The notes below the pieces were generated by a model, which saw only the letters and a list, made by a program, of their open reading frames with translations, was not told the DNA's origin and made no database searches. A stretch of 64,000 nucleotides of DNA. It comes from Sporomusa malonica (GTDB taxonomy: Bacteria > Bacillota > Negativicutes > Sporomusales > Sporomusaceae). Below are positions 48,846 through 57,855 of this stretch, piece after piece. Positions within the stretch are counted from its first letter, which is position 1, and each line of letters begins with the position of its first letter. Both the position numbers and the translations under genes were made by a program. Location: NCBI RefSeq assembly GCF_900176355.1, contig NZ_FWXI01000013.1, forward strand, positions 1-64,000, in the 5' to 3' direction.

Positions 48846-50231
48846 ATGGGTGCCGATAATAACAAGCTGCGGTTAATACCTGCTATTGACAGGCTGCTGA
48901 CTGTTGTAGCTGCTGAGCCTGAGCTAAATAGCTATCCTCGAGACTTGGTTATTGCGTGCTTGCGCAAAGTGACTGATAATGCACGGGCGGTACTAATGCA
49001 AGGGGATGATGCAGAGGTCAGCCCTGAGGCTCTTGTTGCAAGTGCCAAATATCTACTTGATAAGCAGACACGCTTAAGTTTACGGCGATTGATCAATGCT
49101 ACCGGTGTCGTGCTGCATACCAATTTAGGGCGGGCACCGCTGGGCAGCAGGGCAAGAGCTAGTGTAGCCGATATTATGGAAGGGTACAGTACACTTGAAT
49201 ACAATGTGGATTTAGGAGCACGTGGCAGCCGGTATGCCCATGTATCTGAGTCATTACGCCAACTGACAGGAGCCGAAGATGTACTTGTTGTTAACAATAA
49301 CGCGGCAGCAGTGTTGTTAGTATTATCAGCCTTAGCTAAGGGTCGAGAGGTCATTGTTAGTCGCGGCGAACTTGTAGAAATCGGCGGGTCTTTCCGCATC
49401 CCTGATGTGCTCAAGCAAAGTGGTGCTACCCTTGTCGAGGTTGGGACAACCAATAAGACACATCTGTATGACTATGAACAGGCCATTACCCCAAACACTG
49501 CTGCTATTTTAAAAGTTCATACCAGCAACTATTGCCTTATCGGGTTTACATCACAGCCGGACGGAGCAGAGCTTGCAGCATTAGCCCATAAGCACAATCT
49601 ACCGGTTATTGAAGACTTAGGAAGTGGTACGCTTATGCCGCTGACTGTAGGCGGTCAAACAGAGCCAGCAGTTACAGAACGGCTTGCCTTGGGCTTTGAT
49701 ATTATTACCTTTAGTGGCGACAAGCTTCTAGGAGCTGGACAAGCTGGCATTATTGCCGGTAAAGCTAAGTTCGTTGCTATGATGAAAAAGCACCCGCTGC
49801 TCAGAGCAATTCGGATCGACAAACTGTCATTAGCTGCCCTTGAGGGAACCCTGCTAGAGTATATATTGGGCGATCCCTGCAGCAATATTCCGGTACTAGC
49901 AATGCTAAATAGGACTGAAGCGGAGCTAAAAAAACAGGCTAACCTGCTTTTGGAGTTAATAACTCAATATGGTCGTGCGGGTCTAGCAGCCGAGATTGTG
50001 GCACTAAACTCCCCGGCAGGAGGGGGAGCATTGCCTGCTGCTGTGTTGCCAGGCTACGGTGTGGCAGTTAGTCTTGCTGGTATGAGTGCCAGTAAGTTAG
50101 AAAGCTGTCTCAGGCAACAGCTGGTTCCGATTGTTGCCCGCATACAAGACGATCGGGTGATCTTCGATGTGCGCTGTTTAGTCGAGGCGGATTTATCGGA
50201 AATCGCTGCAGTTCTTTGTGCGATCTCTTAA
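48846..50231 (+). CDS. selA: L-seryl-tRNA(Sec) selenium transferase
   Basis: 461-residue PLP enzyme that converts seryl-tRNA(Sec) to selenocysteinyl-tRNA with selenophosphate. PLP lysine K293 in FSGDKLLGAGQAG; NATGVVLHTNLGRAPL and GSRYAHVSESL are typical. GGGAGG lies 11 bases before the ATG. selB follows 60 bases later. Confidence 0.96.
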   Translation: MGADNNKLRLIPAIDRLLTVVAAEPELNSYPRDLVIACLRKVTDNARAVLMQGDDAEVSPEALVASAKYLLDKQTRLSLRRLINATGVVLHTNLGRAPLGSRARASVADIMEGYSTLEYNVDLGARGSRYAHVSESLRQLTGAEDVLVVNNNAAAVLLVLSALAKGREVIVSRGELVEIGGSFRIPDVLKQSGATLVEVGTTNKTHLYDYEQAITPNTAAILKVHTSNYCLIGFTSQPDGAELAALAHKHNLPVIEDLGSGTLMPLTVGGQTEPAVTERLALGFDIITFSGDKLLGAGQAGIIAGKAKFVAMMKKHPLLRAIRIDKLSLAALEGTLLEYILGDPCSNIPVLAMLNRTEAELKKQANLLLELITQYGRAGLAAEIVALNSPAGGGALPAAVLPGYGVAVSLAGMSASKLESCLRQQLVPIVARIQDDRVIFDVRCLVEADLSEIAAVLCAIS

Positions 50232-50292
50232 CCAGAACGAAGCAGGGATGTTGGCTTAAAGCCGCTGCTCAGATATACGGAGGCTCTGATTA

Positions 50293-52173
50293 ATGAAATA
50301 TATTATAATTGGGACAGCAGGCCATGTTGATCATGGCAAGTCGGCCATTATCAAGGCGTTGACAGGGACAGATACGGACCGGCTAAAAGAGGAGAAGCTG
50401 CGCGGAATATCGATAGACTTAGGATTCGCCTCTCTGCCGCTAGGGGAACAGCTTGTTGCTGGGATTGTTGATGTACCAGGACATGAACGTTTTTTAAAGA
50501 ATATGCTGGCTGGAACCGGTGGTATTGACTTGGCTATGCTGGTGATAGCGGCTGATGAGGGGGTTATGCCCCAGACCAGAGAACATTTGGCCATGCTTGA
50601 ATTGTACGGAATTAAGCATGGGTTAGTTATTATTAATAAAATTGACAAAGCAGATGACGAGTGGCTGGAGCTTGTGGAAGGTGAAATAAGAGAGTTTGTC
50701 AGCCATACGTTCTTAAAAGATGCGCCGTTTTGCCGGGTATCAGCGCAAACAGGGGCAGGCATAGAAGAACTTAGAAAAACAATGAAAGAATTGGCCGATA
50801 CACTGCCTGTCAGAGACAGTAATGCACCCTTCAGGCTTTGGATTGACAGAGTATTTACCATCAAAGGCTATGGTATTGTAGTTACCGGTTCAGTGTTAAG
50901 CGGACAGATTAAGGTTGGCGATACCTGCAGGCTGCAGCCTGCAGGCACGATTGTCCGCGTTCGTGGTCTAGAGTGGCATGGCGATAAGGTAAATGAGGTA
51001 ATTGCCGGTCAGCGGGCAGCTATCAATCTGGCAGGACTTGAAATGGAGGAAATCTCCCGTGGTATGGCGCTTAGTGCGGTTTGCCGTGGAGAGGTCAGCC
51101 AGATCTGGGATGTGGTAGCTGATTGGCAGCAGGAAATAGACAGTGGCGTACGCGTCCGGCTGCATCTGGGCACCGGTGAGTTTCTCGGCAGGATGTATGC
51201 CTTTAAAGAGGCTTCACATCAAACGATGCGGCTTATCCTGGAACAACCGTTGGCAGCAGGTGCCGGTGACAGGGGCATTATTAGGCTCTATTCGCCGCAG
51301 CACCTCTTAGGAGGCATCACGCTAATAGCCCCTGGACGTGCCACCAGGCGGCTAACAAGCGACCGGAAGGGGCTTGCTGAAGCGTTTACCAAGTCAGATC
51401 AATCAGCCGCCCTTTATCACCGCGTGGCTGAGAGTCGTAAACTCCTGACAAGGGAAGAAATCAGGCAGCAAAGTGGATATCTTCCAGAAAAAACTGTTGA
51501 TAGGATGGTCAATAAGCTGACTACAGACAAAAAATTGCAGTGTTTGGACGGGGTGTATCTAGCAACAGTAATGTTTGAAAAACTTACCCTGACCATTAAA
51601 GGTATGCTGAAGGATTATCACAAAGCACAGCCTGAGCGAAGCGGTTTATCCAAAGAAATAGCCAGGCAAAAATTGGCGCTTGACGAAAAAAGTTTTGAGA
51701 TCATCCTTGCTGAGTGGCTGGCTGGTGGCGTGCTGATTACTAATGGTGGCGAACTTGCGTTAAAAAGCCATGCTGACAAGCATGGCGGCTGGAAACAGGA
51801 TATTGTCGATAAAGCCTCCATCGCGCTGGAGGATGTTGGATTAGCAAGTGTTGATCTGACGCTATTATCGCAAAAATTAAATCTTCCACCAGACAAAGCC
51901 AAGGTCACACATGACGCACTTGTGCGGGCTGGAGTGCTGGTAAAGGTCAGTGATATTTTTGTATACAGCAAAACAATTCAGTACATTGTACAGCTTATTC
52001 ACCGATATTTTAAGGAAAATGAGACACTAACAGTGGCAGAACTGCGAGACATACTGAACACTTCGCGCAAAATTGCCCTGCCGCTCATGGAGTATCTTGA
52101 CATGCATAAATATACAGTGAGAGATGGTGATGTACGCCGTCCGACCAGAAAAGTACTAGATTTGTCAGAATAA
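50293..52173 (+). CDS. selB: Selenocysteine-specific elongation factor
   Basis: 626 residues. The N-terminal translation GTPase domain (GTAGHVDHGKSAIIKAL, DVPGHERFLKNML, NKID) is followed by two beta-barrel domains and C-terminal winged-helix repeats (about 380-626) that bind the SECIS hairpin. It delivers Sec-tRNA to UGA codons. No selenoprotein gene, selD or tRNA-Sec was seen in the window. GGAGG precedes the ATG. Confidence 0.96.
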   Translation: MKYIIIGTAGHVDHGKSAIIKALTGTDTDRLKEEKLRGISIDLGFASLPLGEQLVAGIVDVPGHERFLKNMLAGTGGIDLAMLVIAADEGVMPQTREHLAMLELYGIKHGLVIINKIDKADDEWLELVEGEIREFVSHTFLKDAPFCRVSAQTGAGIEELRKTMKELADTLPVRDSNAPFRLWIDRVFTIKGYGIVVTGSVLSGQIKVGDTCRLQPAGTIVRVRGLEWHGDKVNEVIAGQRAAINLAGLEMEEISRGMALSAVCRGEVSQIWDVVADWQQEIDSGVRVRLHLGTGEFLGRMYAFKEASHQTMRLILEQPLAAGAGDRGIIRLYSPQHLLGGITLIAPGRATRRLTSDRKGLAEAFTKSDQSAALYHRVAESRKLLTREEIRQQSGYLPEKTVDRMVNKLTTDKKLQCLDGVYLATVMFEKLTLTIKGMLKDYHKAQPERSGLSKEIARQKLALDEKSFEIILAEWLAGGVLITNGGELALKSHADKHGGWKQDIVDKASIALEDVGLASVDLTLLSQKLNLPPDKAKVTHDALVRAGVLVKVSDIFVYSKTIQYIVQLIHRYFKENETLTVAELRDILNTSRKIALPLMEYLDMHKYTVRDGDVRRPTRKVLDLSE

Positions 52174-52193
52174 ACTTACTTTAAAGATGCATA

Positions 52194-52222
52194 TTGACAG
52201 TATAACAATTCGTTTCTATAAT
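52194..52222 (+). promoter_or_regulatory. Consensus sigma-A promoter of the glutamate synthase operon
   Basis: TTGACA (52194-52199), 17-base spacer and TATAAT (52217-52222) are a full consensus promoter. Its strength makes sense ahead of a transcription-stopping riboswitch. Confidence 0.92.
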
Positions 52223-52228
52223 TAAACT

Positions 52229-52276
52229 CAAAACAAACAATGTACATCGCGGTATTTTTGAGATGTACATATGTTT
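52229..52276 (+). other. 5' hairpin of the riboswitch leader
   Basis: ATGTACATC (52240-52248) pairs perfectly with GATGTACAT (52262-52270), with flanking AAAACA/TGTTTT adding to the stem. It forms the very start of the transcript before the riboswitch; its role is unknown, perhaps protection of the 5' end. Confidence 0.6.
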
Positions 52277-52396
52277 TGAGGGAGTGTGCCTAGGGTTCCG
52301 CGCTGTTACAGCGGTCTGGACCAAGCGGCACAGGTGCAGCGTGGCACAGCACTACACCGTGGGTATAAAAGACCCGGCGGGAGGTCCCAGAGACAG
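52277..52396 (+). promoter_or_regulatory. ykkC-family riboswitch (probably ppGpp type, subtype 2a)
   Basis: Conserved ykkC blocks occur in order: GTGCCTAGGGTTCCG (52286-52300), GGTCTGGACCAAG (52313-52325), the ACACCGTGGG block near 52354 and ATAAAAGACCCGGCGGGAGG (about 52365-52384). Guanidine-I types precede transporters and carboxylases; variants before amino-acid genes, including glutamate synthase, are the subtype 2a that senses ppGpp. Subtype is therefore inferred from context; the discriminating bases were not checked against an alignment. The aptamer 3' end overlaps the terminator 5' arm, so ligand binding should switch the operon on. Confidence 0.78.
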
Positions 52397-52420
52397 GGTA
52401 TCTTCGCCAGGTCTTTTTTT
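52367..52420 (+). terminator. Riboswitch-controlled terminator
   Basis: AAAAGACCCGGCG (52367-52379) pairs with CGCCAGGTCTTTT (from about 52405) with one mismatch, followed by a run of T. The 5' arm is also part of the aptamer core, so the two folds exclude each other. Confidence 0.85.
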
Positions 52421-52453
52421 GTTTGAATTTGTAGAAGAGGGTGGGAGAGTAGT

Positions 52454-53560
52454 ATGTGTAGAATAGGAGCTATAAAAAGCAAAGTCGCATTTCATCCGTC
52501 GCTGGCGCTTCATTTGATGCTGCCCCAGCAGGAGGGACATGACAACTCGGGTTTCGCAATGACCATGCAAGACCTTGATGGGGTTTTTGCCAAATATAAG
52601 GATAAACCGCTATTGTCGATGGCCTGTACGCAAAAGGGTGCAGCCATGGTCGAACATTTTATGGAGACCAATAACTTCACCCCAGTGCATGAATGGATTC
52701 CCAGGGGTGTCCGCCAGCCAGGATTGGATATTAAGGCCATGCCCTACTATATCTTCCGCGCATATGATTATCCTGAGTACTACCGTACTGCTACCCAGGA
52801 TGCTAAAGAACAATTACTATTAGACACACGGTTAGCCCTGCGGGTGCTGTTAGAGAATGAGGACCAGGGGTATGTCTATTCTTTCTGGCCAGATGTGTTG
52901 ACACTGAAAGAAATTGGTGATCCTCGCGATATTGCTGTTTACTTTAAACTATGGGACAATACCGGCGAACTGATGGCTAAAAATGTTGTCGTTCAGTGCC
53001 GGCAGAATACTAACTACGAAATCGTTCGCTATGCGGCTCATCCATTCTTTCTCCAGGGTTATACCCTGTGTGCGAATGGTGAGAATACCTTCTATACCAA
53101 AAACAAGGAATACCAAAAATCGCTGCATCGTGGCTATATTGGTTTTGAATCAGACTCACAAAACTTCCTTTATACTTTGCACTATGTTCTTAACGTGCTC
53201 AAATGGCCGATAAAATATTACAAGCATGTCATTACGCCGTTGGCGTTTGATGAAATTTCTAAAAGGGCAGACCATCGAGAACTGACAGCTATTCGCCAGT
53301 CGCTCGGCCATCTTGAGATAAACGGGCCGAATACGATTATTGCCATGCTGCCTGACGGCCGGATGATGACCTGCTGTGATTCGAAGAAGCTGCGGCCTGT
53401 TGTCGTAGGTACCGACGGTACAACTATTGCCATATCGTCAGAGGTCTGCGGTCTTAACCAGATTATGCCTAATCGCAATCAGGAACTTGATATATATCCC
53501 AACGAACGGGAAGTTGTGGTCATTACCCCGGAACTGGAGGTAGAACGATGGAAACAGTAA
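52454..53560 (+). CDS. Glutamate synthase, glutaminase (class II amidotransferase) subunit
   Basis: 368 residues beginning MCRIGAIKSK: Cys2 is the N-terminal nucleophile left after removal of Met, which would free ammonia from glutamine. LPQQEGHDNSGFAMT matches the amidotransferase fold of archaeal-type and GlxB-like glutamate synthases, which carry this domain as a separate protein. First gene behind the riboswitch. It overlaps the next gene by 13 bases. Confidence 0.85.
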   Translation: MCRIGAIKSKVAFHPSLALHLMLPQQEGHDNSGFAMTMQDLDGVFAKYKDKPLLSMACTQKGAAMVEHFMETNNFTPVHEWIPRGVRQPGLDIKAMPYYIFRAYDYPEYYRTATQDAKEQLLLDTRLALRVLLENEDQGYVYSFWPDVLTLKEIGDPRDIAVYFKLWDNTGELMAKNVVVQCRQNTNYEIVRYAAHPFFLQGYTLCANGENTFYTKNKEYQKSLHRGYIGFESDSQNFLYTLHYVLNVLKWPIKYYKHVITPLAFDEISKRADHRELTAIRQSLGHLEINGPNTIIAMLPDGRMMTCCDSKKLRPVVVGTDGTTIAISSEVCGLNQIMPNRNQELDIYPNEREVVVITPELEVERWKQ

Positions 53561-55185
53561 GAGTACAAGACGTCAGTGTCAATGACCTGCCGTGGAAAAT
53601 ACAGTATACAAGCGAGCGCTGTACTATGTGCGGCAGCTGTGTAGCCGCGTGTACCTTCGATGCCATTGAACCGGCGATGGAAAGGCGGTCGGTGACTGTA
53701 TCAACAGGACACCAGCCTGAGCCTAGTCAGCGCCATTTGGCCACACCTGTGATTAAACAAAAAGCGTCAGTGGCAAACGCCTGTGTAGGCTGTGGCATGT
53801 GTGAAAAGGTCTGCCCTAATAATGCCATTAAGCCAGTGCGCAATATTGATTCGCGGGTAAACTATTTAAATAGGAGTGGCGGCGCTACGGTAAAACGCGG
53901 TGGCCGTAATAACCTCATCGGCAGCGAACGAACCCTGGATAAAATTGTCGTTGGGCGTATCTCGCAGATGACTGACCCGGCGTTAGACTCAGAACGCCAC
54001 ACCTTTGATATCTTAGCCCCGTTTGGGCGTGTCCTGCTGCCACATGAGCTGCCGCTTACCTCTGACGGGAACGAGCTTAAATTGAATGCTCATACACCGC
54101 CAGTTAACTGGATTTATCCGGTTATCTTTAGTGATATGTCGATCGGTGCACTCTCCACCCGCGCCTGGGAAGCTGTGGCCTTAGCTACTGCGTATCTTAA
54201 TGAAAAACATAAGATGCCAGTAAGGATGTGCTCTGGCGAGGGTGGTATGCCCAAAAAGCTGCTGCAGTCCGATTATTTAAAATATATGATTTTGCAGATA
54301 GCCTCAGGGCATTTTGGCTGGAATCGTATTGTTCAGGCTATGCCATACATGAAGTCTGACCCGGCCGGTATTCTTATCAAAATCGGTCAAGGTGCTAAGC
54401 CTGGTGACGGAGGACTGTTGCCGGCAGCCAAAGTATCTAAACCTGTTCAGGCCATCCGGGGTGTACCCAAAGCCGACCTGCTATCTCCCCCGAACCATCA
54501 GGGGCTGTACTCAATCGAAGAGTCTGTACAGAAAATGTTCATGTCAATGAACGCTGCCTTTAAATTCCGCGTGCCTGTTGCCATTAAGTGTGCGGCTTCG
54601 GCCACCTCGATCGCGGTCTATAACAACCTCCTCCGAGACCCATACAAAATCTGCGGTGGCTTTTTCCTTGACGGGATTCAAGGCGGCACCGGCGCAGCCA
54701 ATGAAGTGTCACTTGACCATACCGGCCACCCGGTAGTATCTAAAACCCGCGAGTGCTATCTGGCTGCTGTTAAGCAAGGACGCCAAGGTCAAATCCCGCT
54801 TTGGGCAGGTGGTGGTGTTGGTCTGACCGGTAATGCAGCTGCCGATGCGTTCAAATTAATCTGTCTCGGCGCCAACGGTGTTTTCCTTGGAAAAATGCTC
54901 ATCCAACTGTGTGGCTGCGTAGGTAACGAGCATGGACGCTGTAATGCATGTAACACCGGTAATTGCCCGGCAGGAATCTGTACCCAGAATCCTCGTCTGG
55001 TTAAGCGTCTGGATATTGATAAAGCAGCACAAAACATTGTAGATTATATGCTGGCATTAGACAGTGAACTCAAAAAACTTATGGCGCCTGTCGGCAACAG
55101 CTCATTGCCTGTTGGACGTTCTGACGCTCTGGTTACTACAGATAAAGCCATTGCTGATAAGCTGGCCATTCAATACGTATGCTAG
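53548..55185 (+). CDS. gltB: Glutamate synthase, FMN-binding synthase subunit with ferredoxin domain
   Basis: 545 residues. Two 4Fe-4S motifs at the N-terminus (CTMCGSCVAACT near 25-36; CVGCGMCEKVCP near 80-91), then the FMN barrel that joins ammonia to 2-oxoglutarate. KIGQGAKPGDGGLLPAAKV and GGIQGGTGAA mark the active site, and the 3Fe-4S ligands lie in CNACNTGNCPAGICTQ. It lacks the amidotransferase and GXGXG domains of large bacterial GltB; those are in the flanking genes. This is the archaeal-type arrangement. Confidence 0.92.
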   Translation: METVRVQDVSVNDLPWKIQYTSERCTMCGSCVAACTFDAIEPAMERRSVTVSTGHQPEPSQRHLATPVIKQKASVANACVGCGMCEKVCPNNAIKPVRNIDSRVNYLNRSGGATVKRGGRNNLIGSERTLDKIVVGRISQMTDPALDSERHTFDILAPFGRVLLPHELPLTSDGNELKLNAHTPPVNWIYPVIFSDMSIGALSTRAWEAVALATAYLNEKHKMPVRMCSGEGGMPKKLLQSDYLKYMILQIASGHFGWNRIVQAMPYMKSDPAGILIKIGQGAKPGDGGLLPAAKVSKPVQAIRGVPKADLLSPPNHQGLYSIEESVQKMFMSMNAAFKFRVPVAIKCAASATSIAVYNNLLRDPYKICGGFFLDGIQGGTGAANEVSLDHTGHPVVSKTRECYLAAVKQGRQGQIPLWAGGGVGLTGNAAADAFKLICLGANGVFLGKMLIQLCGCVGNEHGRCNACNTGNCPAGICTQNPRLVKRLDIDKAAQNIVDYMLALDSELKKLMAPVGNSSLPVGRSDALVTTDKAIADKLAIQYVC

Positions 55186-55197
55186 GAGGAAATGCGC

Positions 55198-57507
55198 ATG
55201 TTTAAAATAAATACCATTGACGGCAACAACCGGATGTCAACGCAAGACCTCTTAGAAAGCGTAAATGCGGCGTTGGCTGAGGGCGAGACAGAGTTTTATA
55301 TCGAAGCCTCAGGTCAGCATGATATTGGCGGTCCGCTTTGGCATCCTGAAGGTAAGACACTTAAATTTTTTGTAAAAAATGCCGGTCAGCGTGTGGGCTC
55401 TATGTGCCTGCCTGGAACCGAAATTATCGTCGAAGGCTCAGCCTCCGCCGATGTCGGCTGGCTTAACGCTGGCGGCCGGATTGTTGTTAAAGGCGATGGT
55501 GGTGATACTACCGCCCATTGTGCAGCTGCAGGCTCGATCTATGTTGGTGGCCGGGCGGGAACCCGTTCAGGCTCACTCATGAAGCATGACCCGCTGTTTG
55601 ACGCGCCAGAGTTCTGGGTGCTGAAAAATGTCGGCAGTTTTTCCTTTGAATTCATGGGCGGCGGTATCGCTGTCGTGTGTGGCTATGATAGTGAGAAGTT
55701 TGAATCAGTATTGGGTGACCGTGCCTGTACCGGTATGGTTGGCGGTATTGTCTATTTCCGGGGCAAGGCCAGCGGTATATCGGCAAAGGATACTAAGATC
55801 CTTTCATTAAATGCCGAAGATATAGCTTATCTTGATGGCAAAATGGATGATTTCCTGACTGCTGTGGACCGGACTGAAATACGTAATCAGCTGACTGACT
55901 GGAGCCAGTGGCAGAAAGTAGTGCCGCTTTCCTATGATGAACGTCCCAAAAAGGCCAATACCAATCTTAATTCTTTCCGGACTGGTACCTGGGTGCCTGG
56001 CAGTATCTTTGGCGATGTATGTGATGATGATTTCGCGGTTATTGGTGCGATTGCCACAGGTGAATACCGCCGTCGTGTGCCTGTCTGGGAAAACACCAAA
56101 TACAGTGCTCCTTGCGAATTTAACTGCACAGCCTCAATACCCTCGCAACAGCGCTTCAATTTGCTGCGGGACGGTAAGATCGACGAGGCCTACCGCTTGG
56201 TGCTTGAATATACACCGTTCCCCGGTTCTGTATGTGGTGCGGTATGTCCGAACCTCTGTATGGATGACTGTACCCGGAAGACAGTTGATATCTCGGCCCA
56301 AATCGGCAGACTGGGCAGCTACTCGGCTGAGGCTGAACTGCCTAAAGCTGAGGCAAAGACAGGTAAACATGTGGCAGTTGTCGGCGGCGGTGCGGCCGGT
56401 CTTACGGCAGCCTGGCAGTTAGCCCGGCTTGGTCATGATGTAACAGTATATGAAGCCGACGCTAAGGTTGGCGGCAAAATGGAGCAGGTCATTCCCCGTT
56501 CCCGCTTGCCGCAGGAAACACTCACCCGCGAGATCAGGCGGATTGCTGAGATGGGTGTTACCCTGAAAACAGGCGTTGCTGTTGATAAAGAAAAATTTGC
56601 TGCCATCAAAGACAGCCATGATGCTGTAGTAGTAGCCACTGGTGCCCATATAACAAAAGTAATTCCTTGGCCTGGCCATGAGCAGCTTGTCAAAGGTTTA
56701 GATTTCCTCAAAGCCATCAACCGGGGTGAACGCCCTGCCATTGGCAAGCGGGTCATTGTTATCGGCTGTGGCAACTCAGGTATGGATGTGGCCGTGGGTG
56801 CTTACGGCCTGGGGGCCGAGCAGGTAACCTGTATCGACGTGCAGCGCCCGGCAGCCTTTGAGCACGAACTGGCACATGTTAAAAACTTGGGTGGTGAAAT
56901 ACTCTGGCCAGTGACTACCAAAGAGATTACGGCAGAAGGCATTATTACCCAAGAGGGTCAGCTTATTAAAGGTGATACAATCATCATCTCTATTGGTGAA
57001 TCGCCTGACCTCGGCTTTATCGCTGATGGAATTGAGTTTGACCGCGGCTGTTTGAAGCCGGCTGGCGACTTTAGTGTAGCCCCTGGTATCTTTACAGCTG
57101 GCGACACCATCCGTCCTGGCCGACTGGTTGATGCCATCGGGGCTGGGCGTGAAGCAGCGCTTGCTGCTCATGCATATCTAAACAGCAGCAGCTATGCGGC
57201 TAACCAGAAAACAAAGATTCCGGCAGGGCGCATGAGTACAGCTTATTTCAAAAAATGTCATAGCTGTGATTTACCTGAAGCAAACAATGACTATACCCGC
57301 TGTATCAGCTGTGGTACGTGCCGTGATTGCCATATGTGTCTGAAGTCTTGCCCTGAGAATGCCATTACCCGTACAATCGGCGCAACCGGCGCCGAATACG
57401 CATCAGACCCGAATAAATGTATTGGCTGCGGTATCTGTAGCGGCATTTGCCCCTGTGGCATCTGGAGTATGGATACAAACGCTGAGCCTATTAAGTTTTA
57501 CCGGTAA
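55198..57507 (+). CDS. Glutamate synthase GXGXG-NAD(P)H oxidoreductase fusion
   Basis: 769 residues. N-terminal GXGXG beta-helix domain (about 1-230, repeated G-x-G turns such as GSASADVGWLNAGGRIVVKG). Next is a GltD-type region: 4Fe-4S cysteines (CGAVCPNLCMDDC), FAD motif VAVVGGGAAGLTAAWQLA and NAD(P) motif VIVIGCGNSGMDVAVGA. It ends in an 8Fe-8S ferredoxin-like domain (CISCGTCRDC, CIGCGICSGICPC). The fusion of GXGXG to the reductase is notable. The start at 55198 lies 8 bases after AGGAGG; ATG at 55192 is too close to it. Confidence 0.88.
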   Translation: MFKINTIDGNNRMSTQDLLESVNAALAEGETEFYIEASGQHDIGGPLWHPEGKTLKFFVKNAGQRVGSMCLPGTEIIVEGSASADVGWLNAGGRIVVKGDGGDTTAHCAAAGSIYVGGRAGTRSGSLMKHDPLFDAPEFWVLKNVGSFSFEFMGGGIAVVCGYDSEKFESVLGDRACTGMVGGIVYFRGKASGISAKDTKILSLNAEDIAYLDGKMDDFLTAVDRTEIRNQLTDWSQWQKVVPLSYDERPKKANTNLNSFRTGTWVPGSIFGDVCDDDFAVIGAIATGEYRRRVPVWENTKYSAPCEFNCTASIPSQQRFNLLRDGKIDEAYRLVLEYTPFPGSVCGAVCPNLCMDDCTRKTVDISAQIGRLGSYSAEAELPKAEAKTGKHVAVVGGGAAGLTAAWQLARLGHDVTVYEADAKVGGKMEQVIPRSRLPQETLTREIRRIAEMGVTLKTGVAVDKEKFAAIKDSHDAVVVATGAHITKVIPWPGHEQLVKGLDFLKAINRGERPAIGKRVIVIGCGNSGMDVAVGAYGLGAEQVTCIDVQRPAAFEHELAHVKNLGGEILWPVTTKEITAEGIITQEGQLIKGDTIIISIGESPDLGFIADGIEFDRGCLKPAGDFSVAPGIFTAGDTIRPGRLVDAIGAGREAALAAHAYLNSSSYAANQKTKIPAGRMSTAYFKKCHSCDLPEANNDYTRCISCGTCRDCHMCLKSCPENAITRTIGATGAEYASDPNKCIGCGICSGICPCGIWSMDTNAEPIKFYR

Positions 57508-57512
57508 CACCA

Positions 57513-57558
57513 AAAAAAACATCTCTGCCAGCAGGACAACTGGCAGAGATGTTTTTTT
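57513..57558 (+). terminator. Terminator of the glutamate synthase operon
   Basis: A perfect 19-bp stem (AAAAAAACATCTCTGCCAG / CTGGCAGAGATGTTTTTTT) with an 8-base loop, 5 bases after the stop codon. Confidence 0.95.
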
Positions 57559-57618
57559 GCCGGGAACTAAAATCTTTTTCGTGGAAACATCAAAATTACA
57601 CGTACCAAAAAAAACGTA

Positions 57619-57647
57619 TTGACAGGTCAGATTGCTGCCAATATAAT
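57619..57647 (+). promoter_or_regulatory. Consensus sigma-A promoter, first binding-protein gene
   Basis: TTGACA (57619-57624), 17-base spacer, TATAAT (57642-57647). Confidence 0.9.
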
Positions 57648-57653
57648 AATATC

Positions 57654-57855
57654 CATAGACAAATGCACACAAATATCTGTGGCTGAAGTACATGTGGTTT
57701 GCACAGCAGTCAAACTCATTGTAATCCGGAAGGAGTTGGTTGGGGCGATACATAATACTATTCCGTTATATGTAACAGAGACCCAGACAGCTGTTAGCCT
57801 CATTGCTTGTGTGTATAAAGAGAATGAATAATTGGGAGAAAAGAGGGAATGTACA
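57654..57855 (+). other. Long structured leader of the first binding-protein gene
   Basis: About 200 bases with no credible gene. ATGCACACAA near 57663 can pair with TTGTGTGTAT near 57811 (10 bp, one G-U), closing about 150 bases in a riboswitch-like manner. It contains GGGGCGATAC (near 57745), also found in the second leader. No known riboswitch or T-box motif and no terminator was recognised. Confidence 0.45.

Noticed and set aside
52174-52453. tRNA-Sec gene after selB
   Set aside because: The structured region here carries ykkC motifs, not a tRNA cloverleaf with a UCA anticodon or a long variable arm.
52263-52466. 67-codon frame across the leader of the glutamate synthase operon
   Set aside because: It covers the conserved ykkC motifs and terminator, which explain the sequence better.
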